IMG/VR virus record: IMGVR_UViG_3300005340_000043
Location: 1 to 57,914 of that record
DNA: 57,914 nucleotides
Strand: one strand, 5' to 3'
From: a virus
Of this stretch, positions 42,847 to 50,999 are shown piece after piece. Both the position numbers and the translations under genes were made by a program. A model generated the notes under the pieces. The model worked only from the letters and a program-made list of their open reading frames with translations. It ran no database searches and was not told the DNA's origin. Each line of letters starts with the position of its first letter. Within the stretch, counting starts at the first letter, position 1.

Positions 42847-43034
42847 CAGTCCTCTTTCTCCGTCACCATCAGCACATTGTGAAGAGGAATCGTAACGTAG
42901 CTCACCTGATCCTGCCAATCAGTTTCCTTGGCATTGCTGAGGATGATGTTCCTGCTTCCATGACCATAGCTGGCGCTCGTGCAGGTGAAAACAAGAACAT
43001 CCCCGTTCAGCCAAGCCACCCGTATCTGCTTCAT
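42846..43034 (-). CDS. 62-aa beta-rich protein
   Basis: MKQIRVAWLNGDVLVFTCTS begins a beta-rich protein that ends NVLMVTEKED. No motif recognised. It overlaps the neighbours by one base and probably belongs to the same small-gene operon. Confidence 0.65.
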   Translation of the reverse strand: MKQIRVAWLNGDVLVFTCTSASYGHGSRNIILSNAKETDWQDQVSYVTIPLHNVLMVTEKED

Positions 43035-43543
43035 CAGAGATTCCTCTCCACCATGCCGAGAACGTACCGGATCCGAGCCTTCGCGTTAAGTCGCTCTTGA
43101 ATCGGCTTCGCCCAGTCCGAGTCAGTAGTCCTGCCGTCCGGCGGAATAGCGCGGCTCACCTGAAGACGGATCTCACGAGAAAACTGATCCATACATACGC
43201 AGGAAACACCGTGCCTCGGGTTGTCCAGTCCATGCTGCACCACATCAGCCATGATGTCAGACAGACTTCGACGTGAAGGGATGAACGAGACGTCCCACAC
43301 GATGGGTACCTGGACCAGCGGCGTTTCTCCGTCCTCACGGACTAGATGCCGGGCGTCCTTCAACGCAAACTGAAGGTTTCGCAACAGATCGTAGTCAAAG
43401 ACCGTCACTCCGACCGGCATACTCTGACCTGCGCTGACGAGGTACGGGCTCGTCACGTGGAAGGTGAGTGGCTGTCCGTCCTCACACCTCTGCGCACCAG
43501 CAGGCATATTGTCGGGATTGAACACCGATACGAGGAGTTTCAT
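43034..43543 (-). CDS. 169-aa protein of unknown function
   Basis: MKLLVSVFNPDNMPAGAQRC starts a beta-rich N-terminus; VPIVWDVSFIPSRRSLSDIM and RIRYVLGMVERNL form a helical end. CVCMDQFSREIRLQVSRA may be part of a metal site. No known domain recognised. Confidence 0.65.
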   Translation of the reverse strand: MKLLVSVFNPDNMPAGAQRCEDGQPLTFHVTSPYLVSAGQSMPVGVTVFDYDLLRNLQFALKDARHLVREDGETPLVQVPIVWDVSFIPSRRSLSDIMADVVQHGLDNPRHGVSCVCMDQFSREIRLQVSRAIPPDGRTTDSDWAKPIQERLNAKARIRYVLGMVERNL

Positions 43544-43617
43544 GACAGAACTGACACCATCCCTATGGTTACGATGCAGATGCCGATAATCAGGACGGCT
43601 ACCTCGCGCCAGGTCAT
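43540..43617 (-). CDS. 25-aa membrane peptide
   Basis: MTWREVAVLIIGICIVTIGM then VSVLS is a single hydrophobic helix. The ATG overlaps the upstream TGA (ATGA) and the stop overlaps the next ATG. Tiny, but the coupling supports it. Confidence 0.5.
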   Translation of the reverse strand: MTWREVAVLIIGICIVTIGMVSVLS

Positions 43618-43904
43618 GACTCGCCCTTCCACTTCTTCACGATCGGCGCGGCAGGCAGATTGGGCTTCCAGTAATCGCTCTCCTTGTAGAAGGCATAGAA
43701 CACCATCGTCGGATAAAGGCCGACAAGAATAGTCGTTGCCTTCCAACCATCACCCTTTTTACGGGCCAGGTTGTAGATGACGCCCTGGAATGAGACGGGT
43801 TCGCAGTCGAACTCGCTCCCCTGTTCCGCTCCGAATACCTCACCGCCCTTCAGCTTGCGGACGTTGGATAGAAGGTAGTCGTACTTACTCCCCATGCCGA
43901 TCAT
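43614..43904 (-). CDS. 96-aa protein of unknown function
   Basis: MIGMGSKYDYLLSNVRKLKG follows AGGAGGCA. Another start is at 43895. It contains FDCEPVSFQGVIYNLARKKG and a C-terminal aromatic region. No domain recognised. Confidence 0.62.
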   Translation of the reverse strand: MIGMGSKYDYLLSNVRKLKGGEVFGAEQGSEFDCEPVSFQGVIYNLARKKGDGWKATTILVGLYPTMVFYAFYKESDYWKPNLPAAPIVKKWKGES

Positions 43905-43966
43905 TGCCTCCTGTTGGGGGTGGAGCCATGACCATAACACCGTGTAAACAAAGACCAAAATGGAGC

Positions 43967-44230
43967 CTACCGAACCAGATCAATGACCGGCGGAGGCTTG
44001 TGTTGCGTCTTCCACTTGAACAGCACCTTCCCCACACCCTGGATGGCATAGGTCGATCGATGCATTCCGCCGTGTGGACCACCCGGGGCGGTTGGCAACG
44101 TGCACCTCGGAGGCATCCCCACAGGCCCGTAGAGCGCACGGGGTACGGTTTCGGTACACCGGGGACCGGATGGGCCGTGCTTGGGCTTAAACGGGCTCTG
44201 AGACATGTCGTATGTGGAGTACTTGGCCAT
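43967..44230 (-). CDS. 87-aa Pro/Gly-rich protein
   Basis: MAKYSTYDMSQSPFKPKHGP begins a basic Pro/Gly-rich protein with C25 and C43 (PRCTETVPRA, PPRCTLPTA). Mostly disordered-looking. It may be a structural accessory near the fibre gene. Function unknown. Confidence 0.55.
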   Translation of the reverse strand: MAKYSTYDMSQSPFKPKHGPSGPRCTETVPRALYGPVGMPPRCTLPTAPGGPHGGMHRSTYAIQGVGKVLFKWKTQHKPPPVIDLVR

Positions 44231-44254
44231 GCGTCCGACCGTACAGGACGAGAT

Positions 44255-45667
44255 TTAGCCCGTCACGTCCTCGATAACAGCTGCAATCTCTTGGGTACCG
44301 TCCCAGATCGACACCGAAGCCACACTGATCAGAGTCGCACCGGACCACACCTGCACGATCAGTCCTTCTGGGCTGTCCCCGAAAACGATCCAGGTGGAGG
44401 TGTAGTCTCTAGTGAACGACCGGAAGACACGCCATGTGCTGGCGTAATCTCTGGTCAGGGAGTTCAGCACGCGCCAAGTCGACGCATAGTCGCGCGCAAA
44501 CGGGCCGAAGACTCGCCAGTTGTCGGTGTAGTCCGTAGCGAACGAGTTGAATACCCGCCAAGTACTGGCATAGTCTCGGTTGAACGCAGTGCCAGACAGG
44601 ACAGCCCAGGTCGACGAGTAGTCCCGAGCAAAGGAATTGAACACTCGCCAGTCTGACGCATAGTCCCTGGTTAGGGCATTGAATACCCGCCAGTCTGAGG
44701 CGTAGTCCCTAGCCAAGGTGTTGAAGACGCGCCACGATGATGTGTAGTCAGTGGTCCACGAGTTCAAGACACGCCATACCGACGAGTAGTCTGCCGTGAA
44801 GGCGTTCAGAACCCGCCAGGTGCTCGAGTAATCTCGAGTGAAGGGGTTGAATACCACCCAGGACCCGGAGTAGTCACGGGTGAAGGCGTTGAACACTCTC
44901 CACGAGCTGGCATAGTCCCGAGTGATGCTGTTGAACACGCGCCAGGTGGAAGCGTAATCCCTAGTGAAGGGGGTGGTTCCACCAATCGGTGCTGCGTTAA
45001 TCGCAAAGACTGCATGCTCACGGTCTGGAGTACTGTTCGTACCACCCACTGTTGTGGTGGCGTCCGGTGTAGCACTGGTAGCCGTGACATTGATCTGATG
45101 TCCGGTAGTAAGATAGCCAGTATCTGTCCCGGTAGTAAACGCCTGGAAAACATCGCTATCTTCAACCCAAGGCGAGTTCCATACCGAAGACATTGACGTT
45201 GTAGCCGTAGCAGTGACCACACGGCCGCGAGCACCGATGATGACTCGCTCATTGCCCGCCCCGCCGGTTAGACCGCTTAGAGTGGGCCAGGTGTCAGAAC
45301 TGGGTGTGCTACTGGTGCCTGAGACATACGAAGAACCGGCTGGGAACTCGTAGACGCATGCCATCTCGTCATAGTTCGAGCCGTTGTTGGTGATTGTAAT
45401 GCTACTCGGAGGAGCAGTAGAAGAGTTGTTGGTGGATGTGAAGACACTTAGCTCACCAGAAGACACCGGCTGAAGTTGCTCAGTCCAAGACCCAGAAGTA
45501 GCGTTGGTAACCGCACCGAAAACGACAACTACCAGAAGGCTACCCGTGGCTGGCGTAAAGGGCGCATCGCCGAAGGTGCTGAAAGTAAGAGTCCGAGAGG
45601 TAGTGCCATTGCGAGCGGATACCCCGGAACTCTTGTGCAAGTACGGAGGTTCCGTCGTGGTGGTCAT
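44255..45667 (-). CDS. Fibre/adhesin-like protein with fourteen 14-aa repeats
   Basis: A 470-aa protein. Residues 1-230 are Ser/Thr/Gly-rich beta structure (FTSTNNSSTAPPSSITIT, TLSGLTGGAGNERVIIGARG). Residues 235-432 consist of 14 tandem repeats with consensus TRDYASTWRVFNSF, with aromatic-hydrophobic alternation that suits beta-hairpins or a repeat solenoid. One repeat is 16 aa long. A small C-terminal domain (VQVWSGATLISVASVSIWDG) caps the end. It resembles surface fibres, so tail-fibre or head-fibre function is possible. Confidence 0.7.
   Translation of the reverse strand: MTTTTEPPYLHKSSGVSARNGTTSRTLTFSTFGDAPFTPATGSLLVVVVFGAVTNATSGSWTEQLQPVSSGELSVFTSTNNSSTAPPSSITITNNGSNYDEMACVYEFPAGSSYVSGTSSTPSSDTWPTLSGLTGGAGNERVIIGARGRVVTATATTSMSSVWNSPWVEDSDVFQAFTTGTDTGYLTTGHQINVTATSATPDATTTVGGTNSTPDREHAVFAINAAPIGGTTPFTRDYASTWRVFNSITRDYASSWRVFNAFTRDYSGSWVVFNPFTRDYSSTWRVLNAFTADYSSVWRVLNSWTTDYTSSWRVFNTLARDYASDWRVFNALTRDYASDWRVFNSFARDYSSTWAVLSGTAFNRDYASTWRVFNSFATDYTDNWRVFGPFARDYASTWRVLNSLTRDYASTWRVFRSFTRDYTSTWIVFGDSPEGLIVQVWSGATLISVASVSIWDGTQEIAAVIEDVTG
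44372..44965 (-). repeat. Fourteen 42-bp coding repeats
   Basis: The repeats encode TRDY(A/S/T)xxWRVxN-type units of 14 aa. They are diverged at the DNA level, so the repeat length is selected at the protein level. One unit has two extra codons. This is not a CRISPR because the reading frame is continuous. Confidence 0.9.
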
Positions 45668-45670
45668 GGC

Positions 45671-46195
45671 CTAACCGTCTCCACCAATCCGGAGGGTGGC
45701 GCTGTCCGGGTTCAGAGAGGCGGTGGAAGCACCGGTCACGCGCCGGACCCAGAAGGGGGCCACAGAGCCCGCTGGGATCGTCCCCAGAGACGCAGAGGAA
45801 CCGAACGTGCCCACACCAGCACCACCGGACGGCGCGGTGTTCTCATTGGCAACCGTGAGAGCCTGGGCGCTGCCGGATCCCTTGGCGGTTACTCCGATGT
45901 TGTCGGCAGCGACAGTCCACGTCGACCTGGTGGCCTGGCTCTGGATAGAGATAGTCACGTTGGTAGCCGAGTCGGTAGCGTGGTCGTTGCAAACGAAGAA
46001 GCACCGGTATTCGGTGTCGCCAGCCGAAGCCTCAGCCGAAGAGACGTCATCGAACTGCACGTTGGCACCAGAAGTCCCGAGCTGTGTGGTCGAGACCTGA
46101 TCCCCCAGAGACGTGGCTTGTGCACCAGCCGTGGTGTTACCGGCGGCAGCACTCACCGAGTACTTGAGGTTCATGTCGGTGCCAGCAACAGACAT
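45671..46195 (-). CDS. Beta-rich virion-type protein, 174 aa
   Basis: MSVAGTDMNLKYSVSAAAGN starts a protein of repeated Ser/Thr/Ala strands (TNVTISIQSQATRSTWTVAA, GAGVGTFGSSASLGTIPAGS) ending SATLRIGGDG. This looks like a fibre-associated structural protein. It is three bases upstream of the repeat-fibre gene. Confidence 0.65.
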   Translation of the reverse strand: MSVAGTDMNLKYSVSAAAGNTTAGAQATSLGDQVSTTQLGTSGANVQFDDVSSAEASAGDTEYRCFFVCNDHATDSATNVTISIQSQATRSTWTVAADNIGVTAKGSGSAQALTVANENTAPSGGAGVGTFGSSASLGTIPAGSVAPFWVRRVTGASTASLNPDSATLRIGGDG

Positions 46196-46197
46196 TT

Positions 46198-46701
46198 CTA
46201 CGCCGCCTCTCGAATGATCACAGTGCCAGCCGGAGTACCCGGCGGAACGTCCTCACCAGGACCGAGAATCAAGAACCCTACCTGGGTCGGAGTGTGCTGA
46301 TGGTTGATCGGGGCGTAGAGAGCAGACTGGCTCAACTGCCCGGCAGGAATGATGTCGTTCAGGGTGAGAGTTGGCCCCAGATTATGGGGAACTCCAGCAT
46401 GGAACGGAGCGCCCTGCTTACCGTTGTCGATCGGATCGAAGAAGCAGCGGAAGGTCCAGTTCGTCCCGACGATCTGGCCATTCAGAACGTAGTCCCAAGC
46501 CGGATCGGTCGAAGCTGGTACCGAAAAGGAGATGGCACCATTGGAGTCTGCGACGCCTTGATAGACAGTCGGCTCAACAATGGTGCCATCGGCATGCATC
46601 AGATAACCCTGTTGCTCCATCACCACCCGGAAGGTGGGATCAGGAGTGCTCGGCGGAGTCTGCACATTGCCGGTCAGTGTGACCATCGTCGGCTGTGCCA
46701 T
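46198..46701 (-). CDS. Fibre-region structural protein, 167 aa
   Basis: MAQPTMVTLTGNVQTPPSTP resembles the N-terminal beta-sandwich of phage fibre proteins, with NGAISFSVPASTDPAWDY and a C-terminal INHQHTPTQVGFLILGPGED that recalls fibre chaperone or repeat ends. A GGGAAGGGGAG ribosome site lies upstream. Structural by composition and context. Confidence 0.68.
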   Translation of the reverse strand: MAQPTMVTLTGNVQTPPSTPDPTFRVVMEQQGYLMHADGTIVEPTVYQGVADSNGAISFSVPASTDPAWDYVLNGQIVGTNWTFRCFFDPIDNGKQGAPFHAGVPHNLGPTLTLNDIIPAGQLSQSALYAPINHQHTPTQVGFLILGPGEDVPPGTPAGTVIIREAA

Positions 46702-46818
46702 GACTCCCCTTCCCTACTTCGAAGGGGGCCAGAACCACCCCAACGAGGTCCCGACCCCCGAACCATTCGGCGGCAACGGCCATCATCGCACATCCCACCG
46801 ACGAGTTTGCCCCCGTTC

Positions 46819-47946
46819 TCAGGCCTGCGGCTGGTCCTTGATCGGTCGAGGCTGGACTTCATAAGTAGTGTGATCCGACTGAGGCCGGTCACATCGCTGA
46901 CCGTGACCAACCCTGTAAGAGCAGTGCCGTCGGTCCGAAGCCGTAGGGCGGAACGCATGATCGGCGATCTTCAGATGTTGCTCGTTCGGAAGGCCGCACA
47001 TCGACTCAGTGAGGTTGTTCGTCCACCCGCAGATCCACGGCCCCTCCCCACCCTTTTGAGTAGGCCAGAAGGTGTGATCGACAACCTTCTGAATTACTGC
47101 CCCGACTCGAAACGGATCCTCTTCTCCTCGAAGGGCACGGACCACACCGCCGATCGTGGCCTCGGAGAAGTGCCCGTTCATCGCCTCTCGAATTCGGCGC
47201 TCTGCGACGTTGAGGGTTTGCTCATCGGAGAGATACCGCACTGGTTCCGAAAGAACCTTCATCGGCTCGGTCTTGATCCGCTCTTTGATCGCCTGGATTT
47301 CGGCCTCAGTGTGGACCATGTCCACCGGCTTCGTGAGAACACCTGTCAACTCGTTCTCGATTGAAGTCAACCGCCGCTCGATGGCGTTCTGAACTTCGGC
47401 CTGGGTCTCCTGGATCCAGTCCATTCGAGACCGGAGTCCGGCCTGAGCTTCAGTGATGTCACCAAGGGATCCGGTGCCAACGAGCCGCGATCCGTTCTCG
47501 AGGGCCGTGATCCGCTCGAGAACTTGTCGATGGTCGAATCGCGGTTCCTCTTCGATCCGTCGAATTCGGCTGATCAGGTCTTGGAAGCCCACCTCTGTCA
47601 CGTAGTTCTCTCGGATCTCGTGAACCACGACCCTCATCGCATTGACAGTTGTCACTTCGTCCGACAACCGTCGTTCGAAGTTGGAGATCCGGCTCTCGAG
47701 CTTTCCGGCCTGAATTCTCGTTTCGGAGAACTCCGAACCAACTAGACGACCCAACGCCTCGAGCCTTTGTTCGAGAACCTTCAGCTCGTTACCCTCGTCG
47801 AGCTGTCCGCCTCCAAAGGTCCGGTCCTCGTCCCGAACCGATTTCAAGACAGCGTGCCGGAGAGGAGCGTTCCGGCTCTTGAGCTGATTCCATTCCTCCG
47901 GGGTCATGGTGAGAACTACTTGGCCTTTCGACATCATCACATCCAT
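46819..47946 (-). CDS. Coiled-coil protein with C-terminal Cys/His region
   Basis: A 375-aa protein. Residues 45-290 are almost continuous heptads (LEQRLEALGRLVGSEFSE, LTSIENELTGVLTKPVD). The C-terminal 80 residues contain FWPTQKGGEGPWICGWTNNL, then several Cys and His (SMCGLP, DHAF, HCSYRVGHGQRC), a probable zinc-binding module. It could link fibre proteins or act as a scaffold. It starts downstream of the motif-rich spacer 47947-48388. Confidence 0.65.
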   Translation of the reverse strand: MDVMMSKGQVVLTMTPEEWNQLKSRNAPLRHAVLKSVRDEDRTFGGGQLDEGNELKVLEQRLEALGRLVGSEFSETRIQAGKLESRISNFERRLSDEVTTVNAMRVVVHEIRENYVTEVGFQDLISRIRRIEEEPRFDHRQVLERITALENGSRLVGTGSLGDITEAQAGLRSRMDWIQETQAEVQNAIERRLTSIENELTGVLTKPVDMVHTEAEIQAIKERIKTEPMKVLSEPVRYLSDEQTLNVAERRIREAMNGHFSEATIGGVVRALRGEEDPFRVGAVIQKVVDHTFWPTQKGGEGPWICGWTNNLTESMCGLPNEQHLKIADHAFRPTASDRRHCSYRVGHGQRCDRPQSDHTTYEVQPRPIKDQPQA

Positions 47947-48388
47947 ACCTGCATCCCATCACAGTAGCCCGCAGCCGCACAACTCGTTGGTGAATGCGAT
48001 AGGCACAGACAGAGACAAAGACCAATACGGTAGATCTAGCCGTTTCTAAAAACAACGAAGGTTAGCTTTAGAAAGCTTCTCCTTCATACGGTAGTTGCTT
48101 TGTTTACCATTCTCTCACCCCACCATCGCCAATAAGCATCTACCGGTTTAAACCCAGCGGCCGTACCCCCCATGGGGGTTTACAGCCAATGCTGGGTATA
48201 ACACCGTAGAAGATGCGGCAAACCCAGCATAAACCCAGCACCTCATCTATCGTAAACCCAGCAATGATAACAAGCATCTGCTTTGTTTGATGTCGGACAC
48301 GCCCGATTGTTACTACACGCATCAAATCCATTGACCAACATGAATCTATGCCAAACCCAGCATTTGCTACAAGCGCATACAAAAAGGA
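47947..48388. repeat. Repeat cluster B: YAAAC-nn-AGCR motif, 8 copies (possible origin or operator)
   Basis: A 442-bp noncoding spacer. YAAACCCAGCR copies: 48149-48159, 48219-48229, 48230-48240 (adjacent to the previous, 11-bp period), 48253-48263, 48352-48362; minus-strand TGCTGGGTATA at 48190-48200. TGCTTTGTTTR at 48096-48106 and 48279-48289 is the same motif as YAAACAAAGCA. It lies next to the primase-polymerase gene and could be an iteron-type origin or protein-binding array. A minus promoter candidate TTGTTT-N17-TACCGT spans 48027-48055. Confidence 0.8.
48027..48055 (-). promoter_or_regulatory. Promoter candidate upstream of the coiled-coil gene
   Basis: TTGTTT and TACCGT on the minus strand, 17 bases apart. 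The reverse TACGGTAG matches the -10 of plus-strand promoters, so the direction is uncertain. Confidence 0.35.
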
Positions 48389-50539
48389 CTAGCGGGAGCC
48401 CCGCCGATTGCGTACTGCTCGCATATCCACTTCACCAGGGGTTGCTCTTCGAGCACGATCGCCTTCGGGCTTTTCATACCCCTTCACATAATGCCGCTTT
48501 GCAGCCCGGCCGGGCCCAGAGCTATCCGCCCGAACCTCGATGAAATCGGCCTCGATTGCGTCTTCGACATATTGGCTGGCTACCCGTGCACTCATTTTGC
48601 CTTTAAGAGCGGCCAGCAACGCGGTACTCGTAATGCCGGGTGAGTCCCGGACCACACGGACGACGGTCTGTACCGCGCCGTCATTCTTCACTTCTTCACG
48701 TCCACCGTAACCCCGGTTAGAGTGGCCCGTAGCCTCGTCATAGATGAGGGGAGCAGCGTCCATTCCAACTCCTCGGCCATCGACAGCAAGGAAACGCACC
48801 CCACCCTCGTTGGTCATGACCCAGCGAGCATCAGGCCAGTCATCGATAGCCGTTGCCCCGCGTGCTCGTTCCTTGCCCATCTCTTGCTCAGCACGACCGG
48901 TATGCGTAATCAGAAACAAGACATCTACCTCGGCCTGGACTTTGATCTCATCAAGAGCCATCAGCAAGTCGAACATCTCATCATTGTCCTTCTCACTGAC
49001 ACCAGCCATTCGAGCAAGGCGCGCCAGGGAGTCAATGGTCCACACCTTGACCTTGCGATCGCGGAGCCACTGTACTGCCCACGCCTTGCCTTGGTCGCTG
49101 AGGATATTGACCCGATGACCACGCAGATTGGCGCCTACCAGATTCTGGTCATTCTCGATAACTGCGGGGATCACATAGTCAGAAGCCATCTCAGCGGGAT
49201 CCATCTCGCAGTTCCAGTGACCCACGACTAGACCGCCTGGGGGTGTGTGGACCGGTATGTCTCCCATGAACTCGGTTCCGTCACACAGCGACTTGGCGAG
49301 AGTACTGATGACGAACTTCGTTTTACCTGTCTTGTACTGCGCGGTGATGATGACGTTATGCCTCACTCCGCACAAGCCCCGGGTGCCGCCCGGCGGAATG
49401 CCAATCAGGTACTGGGCAGGTGGTGGAGGGTCTGTCAGGATGCTTGTAAGGGACCAGGACACGTCGACGGGTGGTGGAACCCACCCACGTTCGGCCTCAA
49501 TTTGCCGTGCTCGCTTACGGGCCTGATTCCGCTTGAACTCGAGAAGAGCCCACTTCTCAATATCTTCTTCGGTTTCAGCATCCCGTGCTCGATCGTAGGC
49601 CGCGTCATCCAGGTCCTCGAGAGCTTCCCCGTCCTCGTTATCTCCCTGCTCCTCCACCACGCGGAAGTAGGCAACACACTTGTCTACGTCTCTATGCACA
49701 TCGTAGCCATTTTCCTCAGCCGCCTTGCTGAGGGCAGCAGGGAACGTGTGCATGAGGGTATGGATGGTGTCTGCGTCGTATCCCTTGCGAATGAGATCAG
49801 TGGTGATGGCCCACACCGCCTTGTGGCGGTTGCCGTACCGAGATTTAGCCTCATCGGTAGGCATGTTCACGAGCCGCGTAACTCTTGACGATAGGCCTTC
49901 TGGCTCGACGAACTCCCACTCGCTGGCTGTCCAGTCGTCCTCCACCTTGACGTCCCGGAAGACACGGCGCTTCATCAGGGCGGCCCTAGACGTCCCTCTG
50001 CCGTGCCCGCCTGCGATCGTGACAGGACTCCCAGCGGCTGTCTTCCAGTTGGTGGTGCCAGGCAGTCGCAAGAGACTGTTGTCGGGGTGCTTGGCATCTG
50101 CCAGGAGGTAAGCTCTGAGGCCAGTATTCAGCCGCATGTGCTCCGTGTGGTCAACTGGCGTACCTAGGTCCACGTAGACGTGTCGGTTGGTCCCAGAGCC
50201 AGATGAGACTACGAACGTGCCAAGCTCCTTGATCCGCGCCTCAATGTCAGAACGGTTCTCGGCGGGGATGTTCTGCATGTCCACATCAGCCCAGAGCCAC
50301 CTGGTGGGGACCATGTCTCCCTTCTTGCGGGTGTGTTCATCCTGCCGGAGCGCCGGGCAGATGAAGACGTTGGCATCGGCATGCACCTCAGCCCAGCCCA
50401 TGAGCTTGGTGCGTTCATCCGGCCAGGAGAACTGAGCCTCCTGCCACGATGAGTCTCGATCTTTATAGGCAACAGCGACGTGCCCTCGTTGGTCGCCAAA
50501 GAGGGTGTCAAGGTAGATCCCTGCGTCTCGCTTGTTCAT
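48389..50539 (-). CDS. Primase-polymerase fused to RepA/DnaB-like ATPase and winged helix
   Basis: A 716-aa replication protein. Residues 1-180 look like an archaeal-type PrimPol: WLWADVD (Asp85, Asp87), SSGSGTNRHVYVDL (112-125) and NSLLRLPGTTNWK (154-166). An acidic/Arg-rich linker follows. From 380 a RecA-fold (AAA_25/RepA-like) ATPase has Walker A AQYKTGKT (400-407), TIDSLARLARM as Walker B and LITHTGRAEQ as a sensor-like loop. The end (PGITSTALLAALKGKMSARV) is a winged helix. It likely primes and unwinds at the origin, perhaps at the adjacent repeat cluster B. It is fourth in line after the RHH gene. Confidence 0.85.
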   Translation of the reverse strand: MNKRDAGIYLDTLFGDQRGHVAVAYKDRDSSWQEAQFSWPDERTKLMGWAEVHADANVFICPALRQDEHTRKKGDMVPTRWLWADVDMQNIPAENRSDIEARIKELGTFVVSSGSGTNRHVYVDLGTPVDHTEHMRLNTGLRAYLLADAKHPDNSLLRLPGTTNWKTAAGSPVTIAGGHGRGTSRAALMKRRVFRDVKVEDDWTASEWEFVEPEGLSSRVTRLVNMPTDEAKSRYGNRHKAVWAITTDLIRKGYDADTIHTLMHTFPAALSKAAEENGYDVHRDVDKCVAYFRVVEEQGDNEDGEALEDLDDAAYDRARDAETEEDIEKWALLEFKRNQARKRARQIEAERGWVPPPVDVSWSLTSILTDPPPPAQYLIGIPPGGTRGLCGVRHNVIITAQYKTGKTKFVISTLAKSLCDGTEFMGDIPVHTPPGGLVVGHWNCEMDPAEMASDYVIPAVIENDQNLVGANLRGHRVNILSDQGKAWAVQWLRDRKVKVWTIDSLARLARMAGVSEKDNDEMFDLLMALDEIKVQAEVDVLFLITHTGRAEQEMGKERARGATAIDDWPDARWVMTNEGGVRFLAVDGRGVGMDAAPLIYDEATGHSNRGYGGREEVKNDGAVQTVVRVVRDSPGITSTALLAALKGKMSARVASQYVEDAIEADFIEVRADSSGPGRAAKRHYVKGYEKPEGDRARRATPGEVDMRAVRNRRGSR

Positions 50540-50540
50540 A

Positions 50541-50720
50541 TCATCCCTCGGTCAGACCGGCCATGGCCTGCGCGTTCGTCTCTTCCCTGGTCAGTACCTC
50601 TACCTCGCGACGGATCATCTCCCGGATGCGGGCAGATCGCTTTCCGCGATCGTAGAACTCCTGGAACGCCTCCCAGTCCTGTTCGTCCATGTGCACGAGG
50701 ACAGGCTTGTACTGACTCAC
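50541..50720 (-). CDS. Ribbon-helix-helix DNA-binding protein, 59 aa
   Basis: GTG with GGAGAGG upstream gives VSQYKPVLVHMDEQDWEAFQ; the short strand then helix (RSARIREMIRREVEVL) fits a CopG/Arc ribbon-helix-helix domain. It precedes the primase by one base and might autoregulate the operon through the nearby 50864-50948 promoter region. Confidence 0.7.
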   Translation of the reverse strand: MSQYKPVLVHMDEQDWEAFQEFYDRGKRSARIREMIRREVEVLTREETNAQAMAGLTEG

Positions 50721-50863
50721 GGCCTCTCCAACCTGATATCACCGGCAACGGATGACCATCATCCCACGGGCTCCACAACTCGTTGACGGAGGCATTCTCA
50801 TACCTAGGGTACGGGCTACCCTTCACAGGGCAGCTGAGAGCGTTCTGCCTGGTCAACGAGAAA

Positions 50864-50893
50864 TTGAAACGTTTCATGATCTCTACGTACGGT
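50864..50893 (+). promoter_or_regulatory. Promoter P0, TTGAAA-N18-TACGGT
   Basis: TTGAAA (50864-50869), 18 bases, TACGGT (50888-50893). The -10 is of the TANGGT type seen upstream of the following plus-strand genes. It lies upstream of the stronger P1. Confidence 0.5.
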
Positions 50894-50919
50894 AGACGAA
50901 AAGATCTTGCATCAGGCTG

Positions 50920-50948
50920 TTGACAGCTTCTGACGGTGCGGGTAATGT
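50920..50948 (+). promoter_or_regulatory. Promoter P1, TTGACA-N17-TAATGT
   Basis: TTGACA (50920-50925), 17 bases, TAATGT (50943-50948), 52 bases before the ATG at 51000. A near-copy of the minus promoter at 14712-14740. Likely a strong early promoter. Confidence 0.75.
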
Positions 50949-50999
50949 AGTTCATGTGAACGGGCCGACCGGCGGCCCACACGAACCGAGGGAGATACC

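Larger units (their letters stand above)
50721..50999. other. Divergent regulatory region
   Basis: A 279-bp noncoding region between the minus-strand RHH/primase operon and the plus-strand early operon. It contains the two plus promoters listed, and probably a minus promoter that I cannot define. An ORF starting MKRFNFSLTR on the minus strand lacks coding support. Confidence 0.6.

Noticed and set aside
44372-44965. CRISPR-like or minisatellite repeats
   Set aside because: The 42-bp units are in frame inside a continuous gene, diverged at silent sites, and lack spacers.
50536-50982. 148-aa minus ORF containing MKRFNFSLTR
   Set aside because: It overlaps the RHH gene entirely in a second frame, lacks a good start site, and the rest is Gly/Arg-rich shadow.
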